Below are positions 41,365-50,559 of a DNA stretch of 64,000 nucleotides, in pieces; positions within the stretch are counted from its first letter, which is position 1; each line of letters starts with the position of its first letter. Below the pieces are notes generated by a model that saw only the letters and a list, made by a program, of their open reading frames with translations, made no database searches and was not told where the DNA came from. The DNA comes from Microbacterium lacticum. Its GTDB lineage: Bacteria; Actinomycetota; Actinomycetes; Actinomycetales; Microbacteriaceae. A program made the translations under genes and the position numbers. The DNA is taken from NCBI RefSeq assembly GCF_006716815.1, contig NZ_VFPS01000002.1, forward strand, positions 62,001-126,000, given 5' to 3'.

Positions 41365-41978
41365 ATGACCATTCCCGCACAGACACCCGCGACGGTGGAC
41401 GCCGCCGGGATCGGCACCCCGGAGACGGCGACCATGGTCACCGCCGAGCCGCAAGCCCCGAAGAAGCGCACCTTCTTCAGCCAGCTGCGCGCCTCACTGG
41501 CGATGTTCGCAAACCCCAAATCGGCGGCCGGACTGATCATCCTCGGGATCTTCGTGCTCGTGGCCATCTTCGCCCCGCTGATCGCCCCTTACGACCCGAC
41601 GGCGCAGCACCTCGACCACACGCTGGAGCCGCCCTCGTGGCAGTTCCCGCTCGGCGCGACGCACATCGGCGAAGACGTCTTCAGTCAGATCATCTACGGG
41701 ACGCGGGGCGTGCTCGTCGTGGGTTTCCTCGCCACGATGATGGCCACCGTCATGGCGATCCTCGTCGGCGTGACCGCCGGCTACCTGCGCGGATGGAAGA
41801 GCGAATCGCTCTCGGCACTGTCGAACGTCTTCCTCGTGCTGCCGGCGCTGCCGCTCATGATCATCATCGCGTCGCAGTTCCAGGACCCGCCGCTCGTGCT
41901 CATCGCCGCGGTGCTGGGGCTCACCGGCTGGGCGTGGGGCGCGCGCGTGCTGCGCGCGCAGACGATGTCGCTGCGCCC
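41365..41978 (+). pseudogene. DppC/OppC-type ABC permease, N-terminal part
   Basis: Starts with GGAGG then ATG, overlapping the preserved end of a preceding permease gene (DPRVRETEA, stop at 41361-41363). It encodes MTIPAQTPATV, ASLAMFANPKSAAGLIILGI, PYDPTAQHLDHTLEPPSWQF and PLGATHIGEDVFSQIIYGTR, then breaks at AQTMSLR before the EAA loop. About one third of the protein is missing, so it is not functional. Confidence 0.78.
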
Positions 41979-42320
41979 GCGCTCGAGGCATCCTCGCTCT
42001 CCCCCGCCGACACCGTGCGGGCGCGCGTCACGCTGCGCAACACCGGCGAGCGTCCCGCGCACGAGGTCGTACAGGCCTACGTCCGCGACGCGGTGACCTC
42101 GGCCAGCTGGGCCGACAAGGAGCTCAAGGCGTACCGCCACGTCGACCTCGCGCCCGGCGCGGAGGAGACCGTGGAGCTCGAGGTGCCGGTCGCCGACTGC
42201 ACGATCGTGGATGCCACGGGCGCGCGCATCGTCGAACCGGGCGCCTTCGAGCTGTTGATCGGCTCGTCGTCGCGTGACGAGGACCTGCGGTCCGTGAGTT
42301 TCACGGTCGCGGCTGCCTGA
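41978..42320 (+). pseudogene. Glycoside hydrolase family 3, C-terminal Fn3-like remnant
   Basis: The frame reads ALEASSLSPADTVRARVTLR, NTGERPAHEVVQAYVRD, and FELLIGSSSRDEDLRSVSF before the stop: the fibronectin-like end of a beta-glucosidase. It is fused in a different frame to the permease remnant. Confidence 0.78.
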
Positions 42321-42365
42321 CCCGGACAGGCCGATCCGGCCGGGCGCCGGCGCGGTGGGTGCCGT

Positions 42366-43055
42366 TCAGCGCTCGGTCGGATCACTTTCGTCGGCGTCGT
42401 CGATCTCGTCGTCGTCTTCTTCTGCAGCCGCGTCGCCCGCGTCTGCTTCGTCGTCCTCGTCCGCGTTTTCGTCGTCTTCGTCGTCTTCCGCGTCTTCGTC
42501 GAGCTCGTCGATGTCGACGCCGTCGACGTCGCCCGCGTGCAGGATCGGCGAGCCGTCCTCATCGAAGTCGGCGGCGTCGAGGTCGTCGATGTCGTCGTCG
42601 AGATCGTCGTCGTCGAGATCGTCCTCGTCGGCATCCTCGTCGCCCTCGTCCGACGCCTCGGCGTCCCCCTGCTCGGCGGCGAGGGCGGCCTGCGCCGCCT
42701 GATACTCGGCGAGCCGCTCGGCCCACGGCACCCACTCGGGAGCGAGAAGGGCCCCTTCGCCGGGCAGCAGTTCGGCCTCGAGCACGCTCGGCTCGGCGCC
42801 GTCGACCACGGCGACGCTCACCGTCCAGAACCAGTTCGGGTAGCCCGGCATGGTGTTCGCGAAGCGGAGCGACACGACGCCGCCCTCTTCGAGGGTGTAA
42901 CCCGCGGGTGCCCCGACCGTCGCTGCCGGGGTGATCTCGTAGAGCGCGGCGAGCGCGAGGTCGTGCGCGTCGATGAGTCGCGCGTCGGCGACCGCGTCGA
43001 CCGTCTCGACGGCGTCGTCAGCGGCCTGCTCGTCGTTCTCAGGCGTCGAGGTCAT
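42366..43055 (-). CDS. DUF3027 protein with long acidic tail
   Basis: 229 residues. Residues 25-135 are a DUF3027 domain (AHDLALAALYEITPAATVGA, MPGYPNWFWTVSVAVVDG, LLPGEGALLAPEWVPWAERL). The last 90 are almost entirely Asp/Glu with Ala and Ser. Function is unknown. It overlaps the cold-shock gene by 17 bases, a pairing common in Microbacteriaceae. Confidence 0.85.
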   Translation of the reverse strand: MTSTPENDEQAADDAVETVDAVADARLIDAHDLALAALYEITPAATVGAPAGYTLEEGGVVSLRFANTMPGYPNWFWTVSVAVVDGAEPSVLEAELLPGEGALLAPEWVPWAERLAEYQAAQAALAAEQGDAEASDEGDEDADEDDLDDDDLDDDIDDLDAADFDEDGSPILHAGDVDGVDIDELDEDAEDDEDDENADEDDEADAGDAAAEEDDDEIDDADESDPTER

Positions 43056-43419
43056 CGGCTACCTTGCGCAGGATCGCGGCGACCTTCGCGCCCTGACCCG
43101 CGTTCGGGTAGTGGCCGCGGCGCAGGTCCCCGCCGACCTTGTCGAGCAGCTTGACGACGTCTTCGACGATGATCGCCATGTCATCGGGCTTCGGGCGGTT
43201 GCGCTTGGCGAGGCTCACCGGGGCATCCAGCACCCGCACCGCGAGCGCCTGCAGCCCCCGCTTGCCGTCGGCGACACCGAATTCGAGCCGCGTGCCGGTC
43301 TTCACGACCGTTCCCGCAGGAAGGACCGAGGCGTGCAGGAAGACATCCTGGCCGTCATCGGTGGTGATGAAGCCGAAGCCTTTCTCGTCGTCGTAGAACC
43401 TGACCTTGCCGGTGGGCAT
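43039..43419 (-). CDS. Cold-shock-domain protein with C-terminal extension
   Basis: 126 residues: an N-terminal CSD with RNA-binding motifs [20 protein letters not shown] and DVFLHASV, then about 60 residues of helical extension (MAIIVEDVVKLLDKVGGDLR). It probably binds single-stranded RNA. ATG 43419 with GAGG upstream is preferred over an earlier ATG. First gene of an operon with the DUF3027 gene. Confidence 0.9.
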   Translation of the reverse strand: MPTGKVRFYDDEKGFGFITTDDGQDVFLHASVLPAGTVVKTGTRLEFGVADGKRGLQALAVRVLDAPVSLAKRNRPKPDDMAIIVEDVVKLLDKVGGDLRRGHYPNAGQGAKVAAILRKVADDLDA

Positions 43420-43554
43420 CTGAACCTCGCTGATCGTGCGCGCCACGTGTCGTCGACGACGTGCGCGCGCGGGTGATGAGGGGGCGGTCGCCCCGCCCTC
43501 CAGCCTAGTTCACGACCGTACGGCGGCCGGGCGTGAACCACTAGGCTGGTGCCG

Positions 43555-43845
43555 ATGTCGCCTTCCACGCCCCGCAGCCCGGCTGCCTCCGATGACCTTC
43601 CCGTCCGTCGGATCGACCGTGTGCTGGCATTCATGTCTCTCGGCCTGCTGCTGCTGTCGGTTGTCTGCTTCGTCGCGATCATGATCGGATCGGCCTCGGG
43701 CATGGACCACGACGACTTCGGGTCGGGGCTGTGGCCGGCGGTCGGCACGACCGTGTACATCGCACCGATCGTCGCGTTCGTGCTGCTGCTGACCGTGCTG
43801 ATCATGACCTTCGTGCGAAAGGCGCGGGCCGGCAAGCGCCGCTGA
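43555..43845 (+). CDS. Small two-helix membrane protein of unknown function, leaderless
   Basis: 96 residues with helices VLAFMSLGLLLLSVVCFVAI and YIAPIVAFVLLLTVLIMTFV, basic C-terminus. TAGGCT (43542-43547) ends seven bases before the ATG, so a leaderless mRNA is likely. The helicase-associated gene starts three bases after its stop, so they are probably one operon. Confidence 0.75.
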   Translation: MSPSTPRSPAASDDLPVRRIDRVLAFMSLGLLLLSVVCFVAIMIGSASGMDHDDFGSGLWPAVGTTVYIAPIVAFVLLLTVLIMTFVRKARAGKRR

Positions 43846-43847
43846 CC

Positions 43848-45710
43848 GTGGCCGCCTCCGACGCCCGCACGCTCGCTCGTCAGCTCTCCGCCCGCAGCGA
43901 CGAGTCGCTCGCGGCGCTGTTCGATGCGCGGCGCGTTTCCCCCACCTCCCCCTGGAGCGACGCGTTCGACGCCGCGGAGCAGCTGCTCGACCCCGCGTCC
44001 CTGGCGCGAGCGATCACCGACCTCTCCGCCCGTGAGGCGCACGCGCTCCGCGCCGCCCTCGACGACGCGGTCCCGGCCGGCCCCGACCGCGACGCGCTGG
44101 TGGCCCGCGCCCTGATCTCGGACGACGGCACAGCGTGGGATGCCACGGCCGCCGCCCTCCTCGCCGCGACGGTCGTCTCTGCTCCGGCCGCGGGGTCGGC
44201 CGGGGCGGCACGGGACGACCCGGCCCCGGACGACGCGGCGCCCGCCGACGCGGGCTCGGCCGAGCCGGGCTCGGCTGACGCGGCCTCGGCTGGCGCCGCA
44301 CCGGCCACGCCCGGGGCGCCGGAGACCGATGCCGCCGCCGCGGAGCGGGCGTTCACCGCCGTCGCCTCGCTCGCCGACGTGCTGCAGGCCGCGCTCACCA
44401 GCCCGCTCGCACGGATCGGCGCGGGCACCCTCGGCGCCGCCGACCGTCGCCGCCTCATCGAGTCGGGCGCCGTCGCCGATGCCGACGCCGCCGACGAGCT
44501 CGTCGCGATCGCCGAGCAGGCGGGGCTCCTCGCCGCCGACGGCCGCACCCTGCTCGTCACCGCGCCGGGTCTCACGTGGCTGCACTCGAGCACGATCGAG
44601 CGCTGGCGCACCGTCGCGGCCGCCCTGATCGACGCGCTCCCCCGCGCCCTGCGCTCCGGCGAAGATGGCGAAGCCGGCGACCGTGCCGACCGCGGCTGGA
44701 TCGACGTGGATGCCTGGCCGGGCGCCTACCCGTACGACCCGGCATGGCGCGCGCGCGCCGACGCGATGCTGACGGCGCTCCGGCGCTGGGCCGTGCTCGA
44801 TGACACCGGCGCCGCGCCCGCGTGGACGCGGCCCGCCGCCGCGGGCGGCGACATCGACGCCGACGCCCTCGCCGCGCTCCTTCCGCCCGAGGTCGATCGG
44901 GTCTACCTGCAGAACGACCTCACCGCGATCGCCCCTGGCTCCCTCGCTCCGCACCTCGACATGCGGCTGCGGTCGATGGCGCGCCGCGAGTCGCGCGCCC
45001 AGGCATCCTCGTATCGGTTCACCGCCGAATCGCTCGCCGACGCGCTGACGGCGGGCGAGACCGCGCAGACGCTGCGCGCGTTCCTCGAGGAGCTCTCGCT
45101 GACGGGCCTGCCCCAACCGCTCGCCTACGAGATCGAGCGCTCGGCGAGCCGCCACGGCGCGCTCCGCGTCGGCCCCGACGGCCTCGGCCACACCCGGGTC
45201 ACGAGCGACGACGAGGCGCTGCTGCGCACCGTCGCCGTCGACCAGGCGCTGCGCCCGCTCGGCCTGGTGCCGAGCGGCGAGGCATCCGGCGGCGACGCCC
45301 TCCTCACCCGGTCGAGCCCCGACACCGCGTTCTGGATGATCGCCGACGCCCGCTACCCCGTCGTCGCCGTCGACGAGAACGGGGACCGCCGCGCGCTCGA
45401 CCGGCACCGGCTCGCCGGTGCCGCGCAGCCCGCCCCCGAGCCGGTGGCCGTGTACGCCGGCCTGCTCGCGCGGCTGCGTTCCGCCGAGAGCGGCGACGCC
45501 GATGCGGCTTGGCTCGGCCGGGAGCTCGAACAGGCCGTCCGCGCCCGCGAGACGATCGTCGTCGCGGTGCGCCTGCCCGACGGCACCGAACGCGAGTTCA
45601 CGATCGAGGCGACCGGGCTCGGCGGCGGACGCCTGCGCGGCCTCGACCGCAACGTCGACGTCGAGCGCACGCTCCCCGTCTCGAGCATCACCCGCGTGAG
45701 TCCGGCCTGA
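43848..45710 (+). CDS. Helicase-associated (XPB/Ssl2-like N-terminal) domain protein
   Basis: 620 residues from GTG 43848. An Ala/Asp/Pro-rich low-complexity stretch occupies about 100-150. The C-terminal part (FRFTAESL-like SSYRFTAESLADALTAGET, LLTRSSPDTAFWMIADARYP) matches the helicase C-terminal-associated domain found next to actinobacterial XPB helicases. Its partner is the gene 26 bases downstream. A role in DNA repair or recombination is inferred. Confidence 0.82.
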   Translation: MAASDARTLARQLSARSDESLAALFDARRVSPTSPWSDAFDAAEQLLDPASLARAITDLSAREAHALRAALDDAVPAGPDRDALVARALISDDGTAWDATAAALLAATVVSAPAAGSAGAARDDPAPDDAAPADAGSAEPGSADAASAGAAPATPGAPETDAAAAERAFTAVASLADVLQAALTSPLARIGAGTLGAADRRRLIESGAVADADAADELVAIAEQAGLLAADGRTLLVTAPGLTWLHSSTIERWRTVAAALIDALPRALRSGEDGEAGDRADRGWIDVDAWPGAYPYDPAWRARADAMLTALRRWAVLDDTGAAPAWTRPAAAGGDIDADALAALLPPEVDRVYLQNDLTAIAPGSLAPHLDMRLRSMARRESRAQASSYRFTAESLADALTAGETAQTLRAFLEELSLTGLPQPLAYEIERSASRHGALRVGPDGLGHTRVTSDDEALLRTVAVDQALRPLGLVPSGEASGGDALLTRSSPDTAFWMIADARYPVVAVDENGDRRALDRHRLAGAAQPAPEPVAVYAGLLARLRSAESGDADAAWLGRELEQAVRARETIVVAVRLPDGTEREFTIEATGLGGGRLRGLDRNVDVERTLPVSSITRVSPA

Positions 45711-45721
45711 CCGGGCGCCGG

Positions 45722-45727
45722 TAGACT
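45722..45727 (+). promoter_or_regulatory. -10 element TAGACT of a probable leaderless promoter for the XPB-like helicase
   Basis: Ends eight bases before the ATG at 45736. The helicase can therefore be transcribed separately from its upstream neighbour. Confidence 0.6.
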
Positions 45728-45735
45728 GGTCCGCT

Positions 45736-47379
45736 ATGGCTGACGGACCCCTGATCGTGCAGAGCGACCGCACGGTGCTGCTCGAAGTGGCTCACCCCGA
45801 CGCCGAGAGCGCGCGTCACGAACTCGCGATCTTCGCCGAACTCGAGCGCGCCCCTGAGCACATCCACACCTACCGGATCACCCGGCTGGGCCTCTGGAAC
45901 GCCCGCGCGGCGGGACATTCCGCCGACGACATGCTCACGACGCTCGATCGCTGGTCGCGCTTCCCCGTGCCGGCATCCGTCTCGATCGACATCCGCGAGA
46001 CGGTGAACCGCTACGGCCGCCTCGTCATCGAGCGCGACGAGGAGGGCACGCTCATCCTCCGCGCGACCGACACCGCGGTGCTCGCCGAGGTCGCGAAGAA
46101 CAAGCGCATCCAGCCGCTTCTCACGGGGCATCCCTCCCCCGGCGTCTTCACGGTGGATGCCTGGGCGCGCGGCCACATCAAGCAGGAGCTGCTCAAGGTC
46201 GGCTGGCCCGCCGAAGACCACGCCGGCTACACCCCCGGCACGCCGCACGAGATCGAGCTCGCCGAGGACGGCTGGACGCTGCGGCCCTATCAGCGGAAGG
46301 CCGTCGACATTTTCAGCGAGGGTGGGTCGGGCGTCGTGGTGCTCCCCTGCGGCGCGGGCAAGACGCTCGTCGGCGCGGCGGCGATGGCCGACACGAAGAC
46401 GACGACGCTGATCCTCGTGACCAACACCGTGAGCGCGCGGCAGTGGCGCGACGAGCTGCTCAAGCGCACCTCGCTCACGCCCGAGGAGATCGGCGAATAC
46501 TCCGGGCAGGTCAAGGAGGTCAAGCCGGTCACGATCGCGACGTACCAGATCCTCACCGCGAAGCGGAAGGGCGAGTACGCGCACCTGGCGCTGCTCGATG
46601 CCCTCGACTGGGGCCTCATCGTCTACGACGAGGTGCATCTGCTGCCCGCGCCGGTGTTCAAGCTGACCGCCGACCTGCAGGCGCGGCGGCGCCTCGGGCT
46701 CACCGCGACGCTCGTGCGCGAAGACGGCCGCGAAGGCGACGTGTTCAGCCTGATCGGGCCGAAGCGCTTCGACGCGCCGTGGAAGGAGATCGAGGCGCAG
46801 GGCTTCATCTCCCCGGCCGTCTGCTACGAGGTGCGGGTCGACCTGCCGGCGGGCGACCGCATGGAGTACGCCGCCGCCGCGGACGACGAGCGCTACCGGC
46901 TCGCCGCCACGGCGCACGCGAAGATCGGCGTCGTGAAGGATCTCGTGGCTCGGCACGCGGGCGAGCAGATCCTCGTGATCGGGCAGTACCTCGATCAGAT
47001 CGACATCCTGTCCGACGCGCTCGGCGCGCCGCAGATCACCGGCGCGACGCCGGTCGACGAGCGCGAGGAGCTGTACGGCGCGTTCCGCGAGGGACGCATC
47101 CCGGTGCTCGTCGTCTCGAAGGTCGCGAACTTCTCGATCGACCTCCCCGAGGCATCCGTCGCCATCCAGGTGTCGGGATCGTTCGGATCGCGGCAGGAGG
47201 AGGCGCAGCGACTCGGTCGGCTGCTCCGCCCCAAGCAGAGCGGCCACACGGCGAGCTTCTACACCCTCATCGCCCGCGACACGGTCGACCAGGACTTCGC
47301 CCAGAACCGCCAGCGCTTCCTCGCCGAGCAGGGCTACAGCTACACCATCCTCGACGCCGACGGCCTCGCCGCCGCCTAG
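45736..47379 (+). CDS. XPB-type DEAD/DEAH-box DNA helicase
   Basis: A 547-residue superfamily II helicase, 3'-5' by homology with archaeal and bacterial XPB. An N-terminal damage-recognition-like domain precedes the motor: Walker A VLPCGAGKTLVG, DEVH in LIVYDEVHLLP, motif III LGLTATLVREDG with the RED-like residues, motif VI QRLGRLLRPK. Its TAG stop (47377-47379) falls within CCTAGC, the target duplicated by IS481, and remains functional. Confidence 0.93.
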   Translation: MADGPLIVQSDRTVLLEVAHPDAESARHELAIFAELERAPEHIHTYRITRLGLWNARAAGHSADDMLTTLDRWSRFPVPASVSIDIRETVNRYGRLVIERDEEGTLILRATDTAVLAEVAKNKRIQPLLTGHPSPGVFTVDAWARGHIKQELLKVGWPAEDHAGYTPGTPHEIELAEDGWTLRPYQRKAVDIFSEGGSGVVVLPCGAGKTLVGAAAMADTKTTTLILVTNTVSARQWRDELLKRTSLTPEEIGEYSGQVKEVKPVTIATYQILTAKRKGEYAHLALLDALDWGLIVYDEVHLLPAPVFKLTADLQARRRLGLTATLVREDGREGDVFSLIGPKRFDAPWKEIEAQGFISPAVCYEVRVDLPAGDRMEYAAAADDERYRLAATAHAKIGVVKDLVARHAGEQILVIGQYLDQIDILSDALGAPQITGATPVDEREELYGAFREGRIPVLVVSKVANFSIDLPEASVAIQVSGSFGSRQEEAQRLGRLLRPKQSGHTASFYTLIARDTVDQDFAQNRQRFLAEQGYSYTILDADGLAAA

Positions 47380-47380
47380 C

Positions 47381-48444
47381 TGTACTGACCCAGATCGTTG
47401 TTGACGTAGGAGAGACCTCCGGGGTCGAGTTGGAGCTGTCTAAGTTCTTCAGCTCAAACGCACGGAGGTCTCTCTTGTCTCACGCTAATGCCCGGCTGAC
47501 TCCGGCCGGCCGGTTGATCATGGTTCAGCGCATCCAGTCGGGGCGTGCGGTCGCGCATGTTGCCGCGGAAATGGGGATCTCCCGCACGACCGCGTGGCGG
47601 TGGTGGCGCAGGTTCCGGGAGTGCGGCCCGGCGGGCCTGATCGATCGTTCCAGCGTCGCCCGCTCCCACCCTCGCCAGACCAAAGCGTGCGTGGAGGCGA
47701 GGGTGCGGATCATGCGGCACCTCACTCGGCGTGGGCCGGTGTTCATCGCTGACAAGCTCGGCTTGCAGGCCTCAACGGTCGGTAGGGTGTTGCGCCGCCA
47801 CCACGTGCCGTTGCTGCGGGAGCTGGACCCGGTCACGGGGTCCGTGATCCGCGCGACCCGCCGATCCGCGCAGCGTTACGAGCATGATCATCCCGGGTCC
47901 CTGATCCACGTTGATGTGAAGAAACTCGGCCGTATCCCCGACGGCGGCGGATGGCGTCTGCATGGCCGCGGGCAACGTCCTGCGCGCAAGCGGGGCCTGG
48001 GTTACGACTACGTGCACACCGTCATCGACGACCATTCCCGAGTTGCTTACGCGGAGATCCACGACGACGAGAAAGGCACCACCGCGGCGGGCGTCCTCGA
48101 CCGCGCGATCGCGTTCTACGCGCGCCTCGGCGTCACAGTCGAACGCGTCATCAGCGACAACGCGTTCGCTTACCGCCACTCGGCCGCGTTCAAGGCCGTG
48201 GTCGACGCGCACGGCATCCGACAGCGGTTCATCAAACCGCACTGCCCCTGGACCAACGGGAAAGTCGAACGCCTCAACCGCACCCTCGCCACCGAGTGGG
48301 CCTACGCCCGCCCCTGGAGCTCGAACGACGACCGAAAAGCAGGGTTGACGACCTGGCTCGACTACTACAACCTAGACAGGCACCACCTCGGCATCGGAGG
48401 CCGCACCCCCATCGACCGAATCAACAACGGTCGAGGTCAGTACA
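47381..48444 (+). mobile_element. IS481-family insertion sequence, copy B, with 6-bp target duplication
   Basis: Terminal inverted repeats start TGTACTGACC and continue imperfectly (to about 20 bp). Both flanks are CCTAGC (47375-47380, 48445-48450), again NCTAGN. It is a different IS481 member from copy A: both ends and protein differ widely. The left flank carries the stop of the helicase gene and the right flank gives the stop of the transposase. Confidence 0.93.
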
Positions 48445-48449
48445 CCTAG
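47475..48449 (+). CDS. IS481-family transposase (copy B)
   Basis: 324 residues from a TTG at 47475 with GGAGG eight bases before. HTH VAHVAAEMGISRTTAWRWWR; DDE core HVDVKKLGRIPDGGGWRLHG, TVIDDHSRVAYAEIHDDEKG, VISDNAFAYRHS, TNGKVERLNRTLATEWAYAR. The final codons are TAC ACC TAG; the IS ends after the first base of ACC, so the TAG is target sequence. Confidence 0.93.
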   Translation: MSHANARLTPAGRLIMVQRIQSGRAVAHVAAEMGISRTTAWRWWRRFRECGPAGLIDRSSVARSHPRQTKACVEARVRIMRHLTRRGPVFIADKLGLQASTVGRVLRRHHVPLLRELDPVTGSVIRATRRSAQRYEHDHPGSLIHVDVKKLGRIPDGGGWRLHGRGQRPARKRGLGYDYVHTVIDDHSRVAYAEIHDDEKGTTAAGVLDRAIAFYARLGVTVERVISDNAFAYRHSAAFKAVVDAHGIRQRFIKPHCPWTNGKVERLNRTLATEWAYARPWSSNDDRKAGLTTWLDYYNLDRHHLGIGGRTPIDRINNGRGQYT

Positions 48450-48464
48450 CTGCCCCGCCGGGGT

Positions 48465-48551
48465 CTCTGTCACCATCCGTCGGACCGGTGGTGCTGGTGT
48501 CACCTCGTGGTGCACCCCAGTGCACACCCGCACCACGTCTCCGACTCCTGG
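48465..48551. repeat. 87-bp direct repeat, first copy
   Basis: About 92 percent identical to 48669-48755, start-to-start distance 204. The core GGACCGGTGGTGCTGGTGTC is unchanged. Non-coding, between the IS481 copy and the CPBP gene. No gene is seen in 48451-48759. Confidence 0.85.
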
Positions 48552-48668
48552 CGCCCCACCCGCCGCGGCGATGGCCGAGCGGTGGCGCGGCGCCGGCCGG
48601 GCGGCGACCGGCGTCCCTGCGGCCCGGCGGCGGACCTCAGGCCACGGCGACCAGCGGCAGCCCGGAAC

Positions 48669-48755
48669 CTCCGTCACCACCCGTCGGACCGGTGGTGCTG
48701 GTGTCACCTCGTGGTGCGCCCCAGGCCACACCCGCACCACGTCTCCGACGGCTGG
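48669..48755. repeat. 87-bp direct repeat, second copy
   Basis: Second copy, ending five bases before the CPBP stop codon. Contains partially self-complementary parts (ACCGGTGGT; GGTGTCACC), so it may fold in RNA. Confidence 0.85.
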
Positions 48756-48759
48756 TGAG

Positions 48760-49791
48760 CTACACCAGAGGGGCGGCGACGGGCGGCGTGAGCACGAGGG
48801 TGCGCGGGAGCGCGCGGCCGCGCGCGGCGCGCCGGTGCAGCACCCACTCGACGAGGGCGACGTACCCGCCGATGAGCAGGAATGACCAGAGGAAGCTCAC
48901 CCACCCGGTCGACGACTCGGTCGGGTCCGACCCCGCGCCGAGCGAGAGCAGGAAGCCGGTCAGGTTGTTGACGACGTGCAGGGCGATCGCCGACTCCAGC
49001 CCGCCGGTGCGCCACGTGAGCCACCCCGCGGCCACGGCGAACAATCCCACGCTGAGCTGACCGAGCAGGTCGTAGAGATGCCCCATCACGAACAGCGGCA
49101 CGGGCAGCAGGATCGCGAACGCGGGGTGGCGCAGCCACCGCCCGATCGCCTGCATGAGGTACCCGCGGAAGACGTACTCCTCCGCCGCCGACTGCAGCGG
49201 CACGAGCAGCAGGATGATGATCAGCGACACCCACCAGAGCGGGTTCGCACCACCGTCGCCCGCGTCACCTGACGCCCCCGGCACGAGGAACGAGACTCCG
49301 GTCAGCACCGCCGACACCACGATCGCGATACCGGTGCACAGCAGCATCCAGCGCCACCGCAAGCGGCCGGCCGCCGAGGAGATGAGCCCGACGCGCTTGC
49401 CGTTCACGATGAGCGAGGCGAGCCAGTACGCCGGCAGCATCAGCACGATCGTGGCGAGCAGGAACACCAGCATGACCGGGTCACCGAGGTCGAAGGAGGG
49501 GTTCTCGGTCAGCACCAGCATGCGGTCGAGGAAGGTCGGGTCACCCATCGCCGCGATGATCATGAAGACGAGCACGACGACGAGCATCACGAGGTAGAAG
49601 ACGATGCCGAGCGCGCCGACCGCGAGCGGCGTCCACCACCCATTGCGGCGCCGCGCGAAGATGAGCCGGTGGAACGCGAGCCCGCCCTCGATGGCATCGC
49701 GCGGCAGCTTCGGCGGCGCCGGCGGCGCCGGCGGCGCGGCGGGCGCGGGGTACGGGACGGGCGTCGGCGCGGCGGCGGGGGGAATCTTCAC
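48760..49791 (-). CDS. CPBP-family (Abi) intramembrane glutamic protease
   Basis: 343 residues from GTG 49791, with a Pro/Ala-rich N-terminus and eight hydrophobic segments. The CPBP signature is SAAEEYVFRGYLMQA (EExxxR), followed by FVMGHLYDL (histidine) and ALHVVNNLTGF. Substrate unknown; some relatives process prenylated or bacteriocin-like proteins. No ribosome-binding site is clear before the GTG. Confidence 0.88.
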   Translation of the reverse strand: MKIPPAAAPTPVPYPAPAAPPAPPAPPKLPRDAIEGGLAFHRLIFARRRNGWWTPLAVGALGIVFYLVMLVVVLVFMIIAAMGDPTFLDRMLVLTENPSFDLGDPVMLVFLLATIVLMLPAYWLASLIVNGKRVGLISSAAGRLRWRWMLLCTGIAIVVSAVLTGVSFLVPGASGDAGDGGANPLWWVSLIIILLLVPLQSAAEEYVFRGYLMQAIGRWLRHPAFAILLPVPLFVMGHLYDLLGQLSVGLFAVAAGWLTWRTGGLESAIALHVVNNLTGFLLSLGAGSDPTESSTGWVSFLWSFLLIGGYVALVEWVLHRRAARGRALPRTLVLTPPVAAPLV

Positions 49792-49858
49792 CCTCTCATG
49801 ATGGGCCACCGGAGCGGATATCCAGCATCCCCATGGCATCCGGTGCCAGGATGGGGCT

Positions 49859-50551
49859 ATGACTGCACCACGCATCCTCGTTGTCGACGACGAGCCGAAC
49901 ATCCGTGACCTGCTGGTGACGAGCCTGCGCTTCGCCGGCTACCAGGTGCGCGCCGTCAGCAACGGCGCGCAGACGATCTCCGCCGTGCTCGAAGAAGAGC
50001 CCGACCTCATCATCCTCGATGTGATGCTCCCGGACATGAACGGGTTCAGCGTCACCAAGCGCCTCCGCGGGGCCGGCTACACCGCCCCGATCCTCTTCCT
50101 GACCGCCAAGGACGAGACCGAGGACAAGATCGAGGGCCTCAACGCCGGCGGCGACGACTACGTGACGAAGCCGTTCTCGCTCGACGAGATCGTCGCGCGC
50201 CTGCAGGCGATCCTGCGCCGCACGATGCAGGCCGACGAGGAGTCGACCATCAAGGCGGGTGAGCTGACGATGGATCAGGACACGCACGACGTGATGGTCG
50301 GCGACGTGTCGATCGATCTCTCCCCCACCGAGTTCAAGCTGCTGCGCTACCTCATGCTCAACCCCAACCGCGTGCTCAGCAAGGCGCAGATCCTCGACCA
50401 CGTCTGGGAGTACGACTTCAACGGCGACGCCGGCATCGTCGAGAGCTACATCTCCTACCTCCGCCGCAAGATCGACCCGTATTCGTCCGAGCCCCTCATC
50501 CAGACCAAGCGCGGCTTCGGCTACATGCTGAAGGCCGGCAAGACGGCCTGA
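49859..50551 (+). CDS. OmpR/PhoB-type response regulator
   Basis: 230 residues: receiver with VVDDEPNIRDLL, phospho-acceptor in LIILDVMLPDMNG, and TKPFSLDEIVARLQA (Lys); winged helix with SPTEFKLLRYLMLNPNRVLS and ESYISYLRRKID. CAGGAT ends six bases before the ATG, suggesting a leaderless start. It is followed eight bases later by its kinase gene. Confidence 0.93.
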   Translation: MTAPRILVVDDEPNIRDLLVTSLRFAGYQVRAVSNGAQTISAVLEEEPDLIILDVMLPDMNGFSVTKRLRGAGYTAPILFLTAKDETEDKIEGLNAGGDDYVTKPFSLDEIVARLQAILRRTMQADEESTIKAGELTMDQDTHDVMVGDVSIDLSPTEFKLLRYLMLNPNRVLSKAQILDHVWEYDFNGDAGIVESYISYLRRKIDPYSSEPLIQTKRGFGYMLKAGKTA

Positions 50552-50559
50552 ACGGCCTC

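Noticed and set aside
42366..42640. CRISPR-like or microsatellite repeat in the TCGTCGTC-rich stretch
   Set aside because: It is the coding sequence of the Asp/Glu-rich tail of the DUF3027 protein; no unit-spacer structure.
43302..45773. 823-codon minus-strand frame over the helicase-associated gene
   Set aside because: The plus-strand frame has the recognised domain; the minus frame is low-complexity.
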